From positions 682,001-746,000 of the forward strand of contig CP051239.1 in the NCBI GenBank assembly GCA_017794945.1: a stretch of DNA of 64,000 nt. The letters are read 5' to 3'. A program made the position numbers and the translations under genes. Origin of the DNA: Alcanivorax sp. Lineage in GTDB: Bacteria > Pseudomonadota > Gammaproteobacteria > Pseudomonadales > Alcanivoracaceae. Every line of letters begins with the position of its first letter. Within the stretch, counting starts at the first letter, position 1. Of the stretch, positions 24,792 through 33,147 are shown in pieces. The notes under the pieces are model-generated. The model was not told where the DNA came from. It made no database searches and was given only the letters and a program-made list of their open reading frames with translations.

Positions 24792-25514
24792 CTAGCCGAA
24801 CACCTCGTCGAACAGGTCGTCCATGGCCGCGAACGCGCGGCGGGCGACCTTGGCGTCGTACATTGCCCGCCCGGGCATGTCCGCGTTGGGCGCGGTAAAG
24901 GAGTGCACCGCCCCGCCGAAGTGGGTGAGCTGCCAATCCGCGTCCACCGCATCCATTTCCTTTTTGAACGCCACCAGGGATTCATCGCTGACCATCGGGT
25001 CGTCGGCGCCGTTGAGCACCAGCACCGCGCCCTTGACCGGGCCGGCGGCGGGTCTGGGGGTGTCGAGCAGACCATGGAAGCTGACAAACGCGCGCAGGTC
25101 CGCCCCGGCGCGGGCCAGTTCCAGCACGCAGGCGCCGCCGAAGCAGAACCCGAACGCCGCCAGACGGTCGGCGGGCACGCCCAGGGCACCGGCTTCCCGG
25201 GTCAGCACCGCCACCGCTTCGGCAAGGCGGGCGCGCAGGGCGTCGTTGTCCTCGCGCAGGGCGCTCATGGCGGCCATGGCCTGCTCCGGTGTCTGGGGCC
25301 GGCCTTCCACGCCGAACGGATCAAACACAAAAATGACACTGTGCTGATCCAATAGCTGTTCGGCCTGGGCCAGCGCCCGATCGGTCACCCCGAAGAAGTT
25401 GGGCGCCATCAGCAGGCCACGGCTGGGCGTGGCGCCGCGCCGCTGCAGCAGATGGCCCTGAAAGGCCTTGCCATCCACCTGGTAATCCACCGGTGTATTG
25501 ATCACTTCGCTCAT
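24792..25514 (-). CDS. Dienelactone hydrolase family protein, cytoplasmic
   Basis: A 240-residue protein starting MSEVINTPVDYQVDGK at ATG 25514, with GGGAGAG upstream. The nucleophile is the cysteine in GFCFGGACVLELA, the Asp is in NGADDPMVSD and the His in GGAVHSFTAPNAD. Unlike the relative at 7086 it lacks a signal peptide. It converges with the alcohol dehydrogenase gene. Substrate unknown. Confidence 0.88.
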   Translation of the reverse strand: MSEVINTPVDYQVDGKAFQGHLLQRRGATPSRGLLMAPNFFGVTDRALAQAEQLLDQHSVIFVFDPFGVEGRPQTPEQAMAAMSALREDNDALRARLAEAVAVLTREAGALGVPADRLAAFGFCFGGACVLELARAGADLRAFVSFHGLLDTPRPAAGPVKGAVLVLNGADDPMVSDESLVAFKKEMDAVDADWQLTHFGGAVHSFTAPNADMPGRAMYDAKVARRAFAAMDDLFDEVFG

Positions 25515-25680
25515 GGTTGCTCTCCCATACTCTCCGTCACGGTCCCGAAAACGCATCAAAACAGCGCCCTTTACCGTATAGGTCCGGTTACAGATGGCAA
25601 GCGACGAACGCGATAACATCACGGAATCCGCGCCCCCAACCGTGGTCTACTGAGGATCACACCAGTAAAGAGGGACTTTT

Positions 25681-26121
25681 ATGAACTATCGCCCGTTAGC
25701 GCTGATGATCGGTGCCCTGGCACTCACCCCGCTGTCCACCATCGCGGCCCCGCCGCCCTGGGCCGGCGGCGCGAAAGCCTCCCAGAACGCCGCCGGCGGC
25801 GAACAGCACCGGCAATACCGGCAGTTCGACGACGAAGAACGGCGGGCACTGCGGGAATTCGGCAACCGCTACCGCGCCGGCGACCTGCCACCGGGGCTAC
25901 AAAAGAAAGTGGCGCGCGGACAGTCCCTGCCGCCGGGCTGGCAGAAAAAGCTCAGCGAGGGGCGGCGCTTGCCGGACGACCTTTACTACCAGGGCTACCC
26001 GCTGCCGGATTCGGTGCTGCGCACGCCGGGCGGCTATTCCGATGTGGTGATCGACAACGAGGTGGTGCGCATCCTGGACGCCACCCAGACCATCATGGAC
26101 GTGTTCCAGCTCAATAACTGA
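25681..26121 (+). CDS. CigR/RcnB-like secreted protein
   Basis: A 146-residue envelope protein. It has a signal peptide (to about residue 23, ALTPLSTIAAP) and a low-complexity linker. The repeated signature LPPGLQKKVARGQSLPPGWQ then KLSEGRRLPDDL is followed by a YxGYPLPDSVL segment and a final VVRILDATQTIMDVFQL. This pattern is that of CigR-like/RcnB-family proteins, some of which modulate virulence or metal export; no function can be assigned here. Confidence 0.75.
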   Translation: MNYRPLALMIGALALTPLSTIAAPPPWAGGAKASQNAAGGEQHRQYRQFDDEERRALREFGNRYRAGDLPPGLQKKVARGQSLPPGWQKKLSEGRRLPDDLYYQGYPLPDSVLRTPGGYSDVVIDNEVVRILDATQTIMDVFQLNN

Positions 26122-26217
26122 GCCGGCTTTCATGGATGTTTCGCGGAACCCTGCCAGCATTCGGTTCTCAAAATGGGGAAGCACCGCCCCGTCACGCCGA
26201 TTCAGGGAGCCGACACC

Positions 26218-26412
26218 ATGACCAAGCTTGCTATTAAAGGCCTGCTCGCCATCACCACCGCCCTGTGGCTGCCCGCCCACGGGGCCGGCAACACTGCGCC
26301 CTGGTTGCCCGAAAGCCAGAAGGAAAACCGCCACGACGACAGCGGCGACAGCGTCGCGGAAAACAGCAGCGTGCTGCTCCCCACCCGCCCGGAACCCGGG
26401 GATTCGCGCTGA
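26218..26412 (+). CDS. Small secreted protein of unknown function
   Basis: A 64-residue protein with a signal peptide (MTKLAIKGLLAITTALWLPAHGAG) and a short acidic, Ser-rich, likely disordered mature part. CAGGGAG ten bases upstream supports ATG 26218. It follows the CigR-like gene by 96 bases on the same strand. Its general build is like the small protein at 6449, without clear homology. Confidence 0.6.
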   Translation: MTKLAIKGLLAITTALWLPAHGAGNTAPWLPESQKENRHDDSGDSVAENSSVLLPTRPEPGDSR

Positions 26413-26530
26413 TTGTGTTAAATACGAAAAACCCGCGTGCGCTGGTTCACAGCCGTACTCTCCAAGGGTGAACGCGGGCGGCCCTCTCCACTCATACTTC
26501 ACGTTAACGGCGATTGACTCGTCGTTAACG

Positions 26531-26628
26531 GACGAAGGGCCCATCAGGAGGGCCAGGGAGCAAGGATGCGCTTCGTCACCGGCGAAGGGCCGACCAGGAA
26601 CGGCCAGGGAAGCAGGACGCGCTTCGCC
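26531..26628. repeat. Tandem pair of covarying hairpin units
   Basis: Two units of 47 and 48 bases (26531-26577, 26581-26628). Unit 1 has outer stem GACGAAG/CTTCGTC and inner stem GGCCC/GGGCC; unit 2 has GGCGAAG/CTTCGCC and GGCCG/CGGCC. Both differences keep pairing. The segment AGGGA(A)GCA(A)GGA(T/C)GCG is shared. Just upstream, CGTTAACG occurs twice (26502, 26523). The rest of 26413-26690 shows no gene. Confidence 0.75.
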
Positions 26629-26702
26629 CGGGCGAGAGTGCCAACGGATGACGGCTCAATAGCGCACGGACGCTGATCGCCCCCCGAATTTGGAGGACCG
26701 GA

Positions 26703-26786
26703 ATGAACACTATGGCGCGATTCTTAGTTGTTTTGTTTGTGGTTCTGGTACAGCGCGGGGAACTTTCCTGCGTGGCGGAACACTAA
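26703..26786 (+). CDS. Putative 27-residue membrane peptide
   Basis: The reading frame gives MNTMARFLVVLFVVLVQRG then ELSCVAEH. TGGAGG six bases before the ATG is one of the better ribosome-binding sites in the region. Residues 5-17 form a hydrophobic stretch that could sit in the membrane. A Rho-independent terminator follows 37 bases later, so it could be its own small transcript. Codon use is AT-rich compared with neighbours. It could be a single-helix small protein or a leader peptide; nothing similar is recognised. Confidence 0.45.
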   Translation: MNTMARFLVVLFVVLVQRGELSCVAEH

Positions 26787-26822
26787 ATCTCTGAAGTCTC
26801 CCGGTACAATCAGGCAACCCTC

Positions 26823-26857
26823 AGGGCGTTCAGCGGCAAGCGGACGCCCTTCTTTTT
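26823..26857 (+). terminator. Rho-independent terminator after the small peptide
   Basis: Stem AGGGCGT/ACGCCCT with a 14-base loop, followed by TCTTTTTG. It closes a possible short transcript from about 26690. Confidence 0.6.
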
Positions 26858-26861
26858 GCCC

Positions 26862-26917
26862 GTGCGAGCGGGCCTGCCCGCGAAAGGCCGGAAAAGCCGG
26901 CCGGCGGGATTCCAGAG
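26862..26917 (+). repeat. Half copy of the 50.1-kb palindrome
   Basis: GTGCGAGCGGGCC-TGCCCGCGAAAGG, a small hairpin GGCCGGAAAAGCCGGCC, then CGGCGGGATTCCAGAG match the left half of 50141-50198. Only one side is present. It lies just downstream of the DUF1820 stop. Confidence 0.7.
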
Positions 26918-26948
26918 ACCTGGCCGGACGTCGCCGGAAGCGCCGTGG

Positions 26949-27275
26949 CTATTTCTTGCCACCGGGCCCGAACGGCAGCGGAAACGCGGTGACATTGCTG
27001 CCCGCCTCGGTAATTTTACCTACGCCCTCTTTCTCCACCTCGTCAATCCGGATGATGGCATTGACTGGAATAAAAGAGCGATGGACGCCGGCGAACTGGT
27101 TCTTGAGCTTCTCCTCCGAGGGATCCACCACCACCTGGGCCCGCTCACCGAACAAAAATTCCTCCACTTCCAGGAAGCCATACAGATCACTTTGGAAGAT
27201 CTCACCCACGTAGATTTCGTAGATCTGGCCCTGATTGAGGAAAATAACCCTGTAGATTTGACGGCTTTTCGACAT
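26949..27275 (-). CDS. DUF1820 family protein
   Basis: A 108-residue cytoplasmic protein starting MSKSRQIYRVIFLNQGQIYE, with EIFQSDLYGFLEVEEFLFGE and HRSFIPVNAIIRIDEV, the DUF1820 pattern common in gammaproteobacteria. Function unknown. ATG 27275 gives the family length; a longer in-frame start would add 46 unrelated residues. It is divergent from the cytochrome oxidase operon. Confidence 0.88.
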   Translation of the reverse strand: MSKSRQIYRVIFLNQGQIYEIYVGEIFQSDLYGFLEVEEFLFGERAQVVVDPSEEKLKNQFAGVHRSFIPVNAIIRIDEVEKEGVGKITEAGSNVTAFPLPFGPGGKK

Positions 27276-27694
27276 GTCCAAGGATATAACCGAGAGCTGA
27301 AAGGGCGCGCAGTCTAGCACAATCCGGCTCGGCGGTATCTCCCGAAAGGCCCGTTCCAGGCGGCTTTCCGGCTGGACTTTGCCCCCTTGAATGACTAGAG
27401 TTACCGCCCACAATGCCGTGGGGCATTTTGCCGCAGTCCGGAGACACGCCTTCCTTTCCCTTACTTACTGTAAGTGATTGTTTTGGCGCGTATTTCCTTG
27501 AAAAGTCAGGCGGGCTCAAGGCCACCCCCTTGGCCGCCCGCTCGTCTCGGGAGGGACCCGGCGGGGCACCACGACATCACCAGGGTTACCTAGCCCTATT
27601 CCTGAAACTCGCTTTCCAGGTGCCGGTGACGGCAAGAATAGGCGCGGCCCCTTCTTCCGGGGGGTTCACGCTGGGGAAAACAGGGAGCTAACGC
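27276..27694. other. Gene-free region upstream of the oxidase operon
   Basis: 419 bases between divergent DUF1820 and coxB. It contains a perfect 6-1-6 palindrome ACTTAC-T-GTAAGT (27463-27475) and a GGCCA/TGGCC hairpin near 27521. No convincing -35/-10 pair or coding frame was found. Both promoters must lie here. Confidence 0.5.
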
Positions 27695-28903
27695 ATGCAG
27701 TCAACTCTGTTCCACCGCGCGGCGGTCGGCCTCACTTCGCTGATGATCAGCGGAATGGCCGTGGCCAGCGATTGGACTGAACGTTCCAACGAAAACCTGC
27801 GACCCGGTGTCACCGGCGTCAGCCAGGAAGTCTATGACCTTCATACCACTATTTTGTGGATCGTGACCATTATTGGTCTGCTGGTATTCGGGCTCATCCT
27901 GGTTTCCATGATCCGCCACCGCCGGTCCAAGAACCCCAACCCTTCCACCTTCCACGAGAACGTGTTCCTGGAAGTGCTGTGGACGGTGGTGCCCTTCGTG
28001 ATCCTGATCGCGATGGCGGTGCCCGCCACCCGGGTGCTGATCGAGCTGGATGACTCCTCGAAAGCGGAACTCACCGTGAAGGTCACCGGCCACCGCTGGA
28101 AGTGGGAATACGAGTACCTCACCTACGAGGACGACAACAACATCGGCGTTTCCTACATGTCCAATCTGGCCACGCCGGCGGAACAGATCAATAACCCGGT
28201 CCTGGCCGGCGGCCTGTTCCCCTACGGCACCGCGCAGGACGCCGTGGGCAGCGAGTTCCCCGAGAAAGACAAGAACTACAACCTGGAAGCGGACAACCCG
28301 CTGGTACTGCCGTCCGGCCAGAAGGTGCGTTTCCTGATCACCGCCGCGGACGTGATCCACTCGTTCTGGGTACCGGATTTCGGTGGTAAGAAAGACGCCA
28401 TTCCGGGCTTCGTCAACGAGACCTGGACCGTGGTGCCTGAAGGCAAGGAAGGCACTTACTACGGCCAGTGCGCCGAGCTGTGCGGCAAGAACCACGCCTT
28501 CATGCCCATCGAGGCCAAGGTGGTAAGCCAGGAAGAGTTCAAGACCTGGCTGGCCGAGAAGAAGGAAGAGGCCGCCGCGGCACCGGACCTAACCCCGTTC
28601 GCCGACCTCGACGAGGCCATGGCGCTGGGTGAGCAGACCTACGCCGGCGCCTGTGCCGTTTGCCACGGCAATAACGGCCAGGGCGGTGTCGGCGTTGCCT
28701 TCGCGGGCAGCGACTTCGCCACCAACGAAGAACACCTTGATGAGCACATCGACGTGCTGATCAACGGCCGCGCAGCCATGCCCGCTTTCGGCGCCCAGCT
28801 GTCGCCAAGGGAAATCGCCGCCGTGGTTACTTATGAGCGTAACGCTTGGGGTAACGACACCGGTGATTTGATTCAACCCCAAGACGTTCAAGACCACGAG
28901 TAG
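27695..28903 (+). CDS. coxB: Cytochrome c oxidase subunit II with fused cytochrome c domain
   Basis: A 402-residue membrane subunit that takes electrons from cytochrome c. Signal peptide, two transmembrane helices (about 52-72 and 95-115), then the cupredoxin domain with the CuA site in YYGQCAELCGKNHAFM. The C-terminal 90 residues are a class I cytochrome c domain with CAVCH at 320-324 and a Met362 ligand in GRAAMPAFG. The fusion makes this a caa3-type subunit II. First gene of coxB-coxA-ctaG-coxC. Confidence 0.95.
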   Translation: MQSTLFHRAAVGLTSLMISGMAVASDWTERSNENLRPGVTGVSQEVYDLHTTILWIVTIIGLLVFGLILVSMIRHRRSKNPNPSTFHENVFLEVLWTVVPFVILIAMAVPATRVLIELDDSSKAELTVKVTGHRWKWEYEYLTYEDDNNIGVSYMSNLATPAEQINNPVLAGGLFPYGTAQDAVGSEFPEKDKNYNLEADNPLVLPSGQKVRFLITAADVIHSFWVPDFGGKKDAIPGFVNETWTVVPEGKEGTYYGQCAELCGKNHAFMPIEAKVVSQEEFKTWLAEKKEEAAAAPDLTPFADLDEAMALGEQTYAGACAVCHGNNGQGGVGVAFAGSDFATNEEHLDEHIDVLINGRAAMPAFGAQLSPREIAAVVTYERNAWGNDTGDLIQPQDVQDHE

Positions 28904-28916
28904 GGAGGGGAGAGCG

Positions 28917-30515
28917 ATGAGTACCGCCGCAGCACACGATGACCATCATCACCACGCCCCCACAGGCCTGAAGCGATGGCTGTTCAGCACCAACCATAAG
29001 GACATCGGCACCCTGTACCTGTGGTTCAGCTTCGCCATGTTCCTGGCCGGCGGCCTTCTGGCCATGGTGATCCGTACCGAATTGCTGGAACCGGGCATGC
29101 AGTTCGTGGACCCGGAATTCTTTAACCAGATGACCACGGTTCACGGTCTCGCCATGGTATTCGGCGCCGTTATGCCGGGCTTCGTGGGTCTGGCCAACTG
29201 GATGATTCCGCTGATGATCGGCGCGCCGGACATGGCGTTGCCGCGCATGAACAACTGGTCCTTCTGGATCCTGCCGTTCGCGTTCCTGATCCTGCTCAGC
29301 TCGGTGTTCATGAGCGCCTTCGGCGCCGGCAACCCGGCCGCGCCGAACTTCGGCTGGACCTTCTACGCGCCGCTCTCCACCGAGTACGGCCCGGCGTCCA
29401 CGGATCTGTTCATTCTGTCGGTTCACATGATGGGCATCTCCTCCATCATGGGCGCCATCAACGTGATCGTGACCGTATTCAACCTGCGCGCGCCCGGCAT
29501 GACGCTGATGAAGATGCCGCTGTTCGTATGGACCTGGCTGATTACCGCCTTCCTGCTGATCGCGGTGATGCCGGTTCTGGCCGGCGCGGTGACCATGATG
29601 CTCACCGACCGTCACTTCGGCACCAGCTTCTTCAACGCCGCCGGCGGCGGTGACCCGGTACTGTTCCAGCACGTGTTCTGGTTCTTCGGGCACCCCGAGG
29701 TGTACATCATGATTCTGCCGGCGTTCGGCATTATCTCGGCGATCATTCCGACTTTCGCGCGCAAGCCGCTGTTCGGTTACGCCTCCATGGTCTACGCCAC
29801 CGCCTCCATCGCGCTGCTCAGCTTCGTGGTCTGGGCCCACCACATGTTCACCGTGGGCATGCCCCTGGCCGGCACCCTGTTCTTCATGTACATGACCATG
29901 CTGATCTCGGTACCCACCGGCGTGAAAGTGTTTAACTGGGTGGCCACCATGTGGCGCGGCTCCATGACCTTCGAGTTGCCGATGAAATGGGCCATCGCCT
30001 TCGTGATCCTGTTCACCTGCGGCGGCCTGTCCGGCCTGATGCTGGCGATCACCCCGGTGGACTTCCAGTACCACGACACCTACTTCGTGGTCGCGCACTT
30101 CCACTACGTGCTGGTGTCCGGCGCGGTGTTCAGCATGTTCGCCGCCGCCTACTACTGGCTGCCCAAGTGGTCCGGCGTGATGCCCAACAAGCTGCTCGGC
30201 GAGCTGCACTTCTGGAGCTCCCTGATCTCCGTGAACCTGCTGTTCTTCCCGATGCACTTCGTGGGCCTGGCCGGCATGCCGCGCCGCTACGCCGACTACG
30301 CGCTGCAGTTCGCGGACTACAACTTCTGGATCTCCATTGGCGGGTTCTGGTTCGGTCTGTCGCAGCTGCTGTTCCTGGCGGTGTGCGTGCTGTGCGCCAT
30401 GAAGAAAGGCGAGAAAGCGCCGGCCCGTTCCTGGGAAGGCGCCGAAGGTCTGGAGTGGGAAGTGCCGTCACCGGCGCCGTTCCACACCTATGACACCCCG
30501 CCGGTAGTCAAGTAA
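28917..30515 (+). CDS. coxA: Cytochrome c oxidase subunit I
   Basis: Catalytic haem-copper subunit of 532 residues with twelve helices. The low-spin haem His is in TTVHGLAMVFG, the active-site HPEVYIMILPAFG carries the cross-linked His-Tyr, the CuB pair is in WAHHMFTVG, and the remaining ligands are in HDTYFVVAHFHYVL. A glutamate precedes the D-channel end as expected for A-type oxidases. It reduces oxygen to water and pumps protons. A strong ribosome-binding site (GGGAGGGG) lies 14 bases after coxB. Confidence 0.97.
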   Translation: MSTAAAHDDHHHHAPTGLKRWLFSTNHKDIGTLYLWFSFAMFLAGGLLAMVIRTELLEPGMQFVDPEFFNQMTTVHGLAMVFGAVMPGFVGLANWMIPLMIGAPDMALPRMNNWSFWILPFAFLILLSSVFMSAFGAGNPAAPNFGWTFYAPLSTEYGPASTDLFILSVHMMGISSIMGAINVIVTVFNLRAPGMTLMKMPLFVWTWLITAFLLIAVMPVLAGAVTMMLTDRHFGTSFFNAAGGGDPVLFQHVFWFFGHPEVYIMILPAFGIISAIIPTFARKPLFGYASMVYATASIALLSFVVWAHHMFTVGMPLAGTLFFMYMTMLISVPTGVKVFNWVATMWRGSMTFELPMKWAIAFVILFTCGGLSGLMLAITPVDFQYHDTYFVVAHFHYVLVSGAVFSMFAAAYYWLPKWSGVMPNKLLGELHFWSSLISVNLLFFPMHFVGLAGMPRRYADYALQFADYNFWISIGGFWFGLSQLLFLAVCVLCAMKKGEKAPARSWEGAEGLEWEVPSPAPFHTYDTPPVVK

Positions 30516-30533
30516 CGGAGTTCGGACGGCACC

Positions 30534-31088
30534 ATGAGCGAACAGAACCTGCAACAGCGCAACCAACGCACGCTCAGAAAGCTGATCATCTGGGCGGTGG
30601 CGATGTTCGGCTTCGCCTTCGCGATGGTGCCGTTTTACGATGTGATCTGCGATATCACCGGTCTGAATGGAAAAACCTCCACGACGGCGAGCACCGAAGG
30701 CCCGTCACAGGTGGTGGAAGACCGCACCGTCACCGTTGAATTCATCACCCAGCGGGGTGAGGGCGTCAGCGGTGATTTCATGTCGGCGACACGCCGCGTG
30801 GAAGTGCACCCCGGAGAGATCACGCTGGTGAACTTTTTCGCCAGCAATCCCAAGTCCAGCGACATCATCACGCAAAGCATCCCCTCGGTGTCCCCCGGGG
30901 AGGCGGCGCGCTACCTGCACAAGACCCAGTGCTTCTGCTTCGATCAGCAGTCGCTGGCGGCGGGCGAGCGCAAGGAAATGCCGATGATTTTCTATCTGGA
31001 CCCGGAGTTGCCGCGTCATATCAACACCCTGACGCTGTCCTACACCATTTTTGACGTGACCGACCGCGTCGCCGCGACCAATAAATAA
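30534..31088 (+). CDS. ctaG: Cytochrome c oxidase assembly protein CtaG (Cox11)
   Basis: Copper-delivery protein for the CuB centre of subunit I. The 184 residues have one N-terminal membrane helix (about 18-38) and a periplasmic immunoglobulin-like domain with the copper motif CFCFDQQSL. Position between coxA and coxC is standard for alpha- and gammaproteobacterial oxidase operons. Confidence 0.95.
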   Translation: MSEQNLQQRNQRTLRKLIIWAVAMFGFAFAMVPFYDVICDITGLNGKTSTTASTEGPSQVVEDRTVTVEFITQRGEGVSGDFMSATRRVEVHPGEITLVNFFASNPKSSDIITQSIPSVSPGEAARYLHKTQCFCFDQQSLAAGERKEMPMIFYLDPELPRHINTLTLSYTIFDVTDRVAATNK

Positions 31089-31117
31089 CGGCCGGTTGTA
31101 CAGGAGACATTTTCAAC

Positions 31118-31999
31118 ATGGCAACGGAAAAGTATTACGTACCCGAGAGCAGCCCCTGGCCCCTGGCGGCCTCCGTGGGCCTGTTCCTCACCGCCGTGGG
31201 CGGTGCCAAATTCATTCAGCAGGCCACTGACCCGGATACCTTCCAAGGCAGCTGGGGCATGCCGCTGTTCTTCGTCGGCCTGGCCACCCTGCTGTTCATC
31301 ATCGCCATCTGGTGGCGCGACACCATCAAGGAGTCCGTGGGCGGCCTGCACAGCAACCAGCTGGGCATTTCCTACCGCCAGGGCATGCTGTGGTTCATCT
31401 TCTCCGAGGTGATGTTCTTCGGCGCCTTCTTCGGCGCGCTGTTCTACACCCGCTGGCTGATCGTGCCGTGGCTGGGCGGCGCCGGCAGCAACGCCATGAC
31501 CCATGAGCTGCTGTGGCCGAGCTTCCAGGCCATGTGGCCGCTGGTGAAAACCCCGGACGGCACCACCACTCAGGCGATGGGCGCCTGGGGCCTGCCGGCG
31601 ATCAACACCGCCATCCTGCTGGTCAGCTCCATCACCCTGACCATCGCCCACCACGCGCTGCTGGAAGGCAAGCGCGGCCGTCTGATCACCTTCCAGGCGA
31701 TCACCGTGCTGCTGGGCGTGATCTTCCTGGGCCTGCAGGTGGAAGAGTACATCCACGCGTACACCGAAATGGGCCTGCGCCTGGACGCCGGCATCTACGG
31801 CAGCCTGTTCTTCATGCTGACCGGTTTCCACGGTGCCCACGTGACCATCGGTACCATCTTCCTGTTCGTGACCCTGCTGCGCGTGATCAAGGGGCACTTC
31901 GACGAAGAGCATAATTTCGCCTGGGAAGCGGGGGCCTGGTACTGGCACTTCGTGGACGTGGTGTGGCTGTTCCTGTTCGTGGTGGTGTACTGGCTGTAA
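31118..31999 (+). CDS. coxC: Cytochrome c oxidase subunit III
   Basis: A 293-residue membrane subunit with seven predicted helices. SEVMFFGAFFGALFY contains the conserved Glu, followed by EYIHAYTEMG, TGFHGAHVTIGTIFL and the C-terminal WHFVDVVWLFLF. It stabilises subunit I and its proton uptake. Last gene of the operon; a bidirectional terminator follows. Confidence 0.96.
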   Translation: MATEKYYVPESSPWPLAASVGLFLTAVGGAKFIQQATDPDTFQGSWGMPLFFVGLATLLFIIAIWWRDTIKESVGGLHSNQLGISYRQGMLWFIFSEVMFFGAFFGALFYTRWLIVPWLGGAGSNAMTHELLWPSFQAMWPLVKTPDGTTTQAMGAWGLPAINTAILLVSSITLTIAHHALLEGKRGRLITFQAITVLLGVIFLGLQVEEYIHAYTEMGLRLDAGIYGSLFFMLTGFHGAHVTIGTIFLFVTLLRVIKGHFDEEHNFAWEAGAWYWHFVDVVWLFLFVVVYWL

Positions 32000-32024
32000 C
32001 CCGCGCCGCACCTCCCTGGAAACG

Positions 32025-32055
32025 AAAAGCCCCGGTCACAAGCCGGGGCTTTTTG
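32025..32055. terminator. Bidirectional Rho-independent terminator
   Basis: AAAAGCCCCGG-TCACAAG-CCGGGGCTTTTTG has A and T runs on both sides. It serves the cox operon on the plus strand and the DUF2909 gene on the minus strand. Confidence 0.9.
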
Positions 32056-32070
32056 TTTTCTGGCGGGCCG

Positions 32071-32316
32071 TTACTGCTGCTCGATGGGGACACCGTCACG
32101 GGTGGTGGGATTGACGTCATGGGGCTGGATCCAGCCCATCAGCATGCTCACCAGGATGAACACGAACACCATCGCCGAAAACCCCACCCGCCAGGCCAGC
32201 GCTCGCATGGTCTTACCGCTTTTGCCTTCGTTGCGCACCAGGGACATCAGGGCACGCGCCAGCGACACCACGGCGGCGATAAGAAGAACGATTACGATCA
32301 GCTTGACCCACCACAT
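32071..32316 (-). CDS. DUF2909 twin-helix membrane protein
   Basis: An 81-residue protein with two transmembrane helices (about 4-26 and 42-62) joined by a basic loop (RNEGKSGKTMRALAWRV). This is the DUF2909/twin transmembrane family often found among cytochrome oxidase genes of gammaproteobacteria. Opposite orientation to its neighbours. Role unknown, possibly oxidase assembly. Confidence 0.85.
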   Translation of the reverse strand: MWWVKLIVIVLLIAAVVSLARALMSLVRNEGKSGKTMRALAWRVGFSAMVFVFILVSMLMGWIQPHDVNPTTRDGVPIEQQ

Positions 32317-32396
32317 AATTCACCTCGACGGAATACGGTTGTCGGTTACAATACGCGCCCATTGTAGCCACCGCCCCCGTGAGTGCACGTAAAGAT

Positions 32397-33143
32397 ATGC
32401 CAAACCGCAATGCGCGCCGGTCGTTGCTGGGACTGGTTCTGACTCTGCTGGTCGTCGGGCTCTGCCTGAACCTCTCCTGGTGGCAGTGGCAGCGCGCCGG
32501 GGAGAAGCGCGAATGGCTGGCCGACCAGGCGGCAAAGGCCGGCGCGGCACCGATCACCCTGGAGCGCGCGCTCGACCTGGATGATCCACAGCATCGCCCG
32601 GTGCGGGTCAGCGGCGAGCTGGATAACCAGCGCTCGGTGCTGCTGGACAATCGTACCTGGCAGGGCGTGGCCGGCTATTTCCTGCTCACACCACTGCGCA
32701 CCGATCAGGGCCGCTGGGTGCTGGTCAACCGGGGGTGGCTGCCGCGTGGCACGGACCGGGCACGGCTGCCCGACGTGCCCCCGGTGGACGGCCCGGTCAC
32801 CGTCACCGGCAACGCCTACCAGCCCTCGGCGCGGACCTTCGTGCTCAAGGACACCCCGCTGCCGGAGAATCAGTGGCCGTTGCGGGTACAAAAGGTGGAT
32901 TTTGCAGCCATCGGCCACCGACTTGGGGTAGAATTAGCGCCCTTCGAGATACGGGTGGCCCCCGATCAACCGCTCGGCGACGCCACGGCGCTGCCGCGGC
33001 CCTGGCAAGACGTCACCGCGGTGATGAGCCCGCAACGCCACCAGGCCTACGCGCTGCAGTGGCTGGGCTTGGCGGTGGCCGCCCTGATCATGTATCTGAT
33101 CGCGCGCCTGCGCGGGCGCCGTCGGCACCAACCGGACGCTTGA
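32397..33143 (+). CDS. SURF1 family oxidase biogenesis protein
   Basis: Inner-membrane protein needed for haem a insertion into the oxidase. N-terminal helix with WWQWQRAGEKREWL, large periplasmic loop with VRVSGELDNQRSVLLDNR and VLVNRGWLPRGTDR, and a C-terminal helix (ALQWLGLAVAALIMYL). 248 residues from ATG 32397; a GTG at 32379 is possible. Followed after four bases by the SCO-like gene, starting the SURF1-SCO-like-ctaA-ctaB unit. Confidence 0.92.
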   Translation: MPNRNARRSLLGLVLTLLVVGLCLNLSWWQWQRAGEKREWLADQAAKAGAAPITLERALDLDDPQHRPVRVSGELDNQRSVLLDNRTWQGVAGYFLLTPLRTDQGRWVLVNRGWLPRGTDRARLPDVPPVDGPVTVTGNAYQPSARTFVLKDTPLPENQWPLRVQKVDFAAIGHRLGVELAPFEIRVAPDQPLGDATALPRPWQDVTAVMSPQRHQAYALQWLGLAVAALIMYLIARLRGRRRHQPDA

Positions 33144-33147
33144 ACTG

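Noticed and set aside
26531..26628. Tandem repeats considered as a CRISPR array
   Set aside because: Only two units, each an internal hairpin, separated by three bases; no spacers or cas genes.
26728..27317. Overlapping plus-strand frames of 153-161 codons
   Set aside because: They run antisense through the DUF1820 gene and the repeat region, and show no ribosome-binding site or recognisable domain.
27463..27475. ACTTAC-T-GTAAGT palindrome before coxB as an operator
   Set aside because: Short, no known consensus, and no promoter elements placed around it; kept only as a note in the region entry.
28827..30257. A 476-codon minus-strand frame opposite coxA
   Set aside because: Low-complexity His/Gln/Glu antisense translation of a membrane protein gene; coxA is unambiguous.
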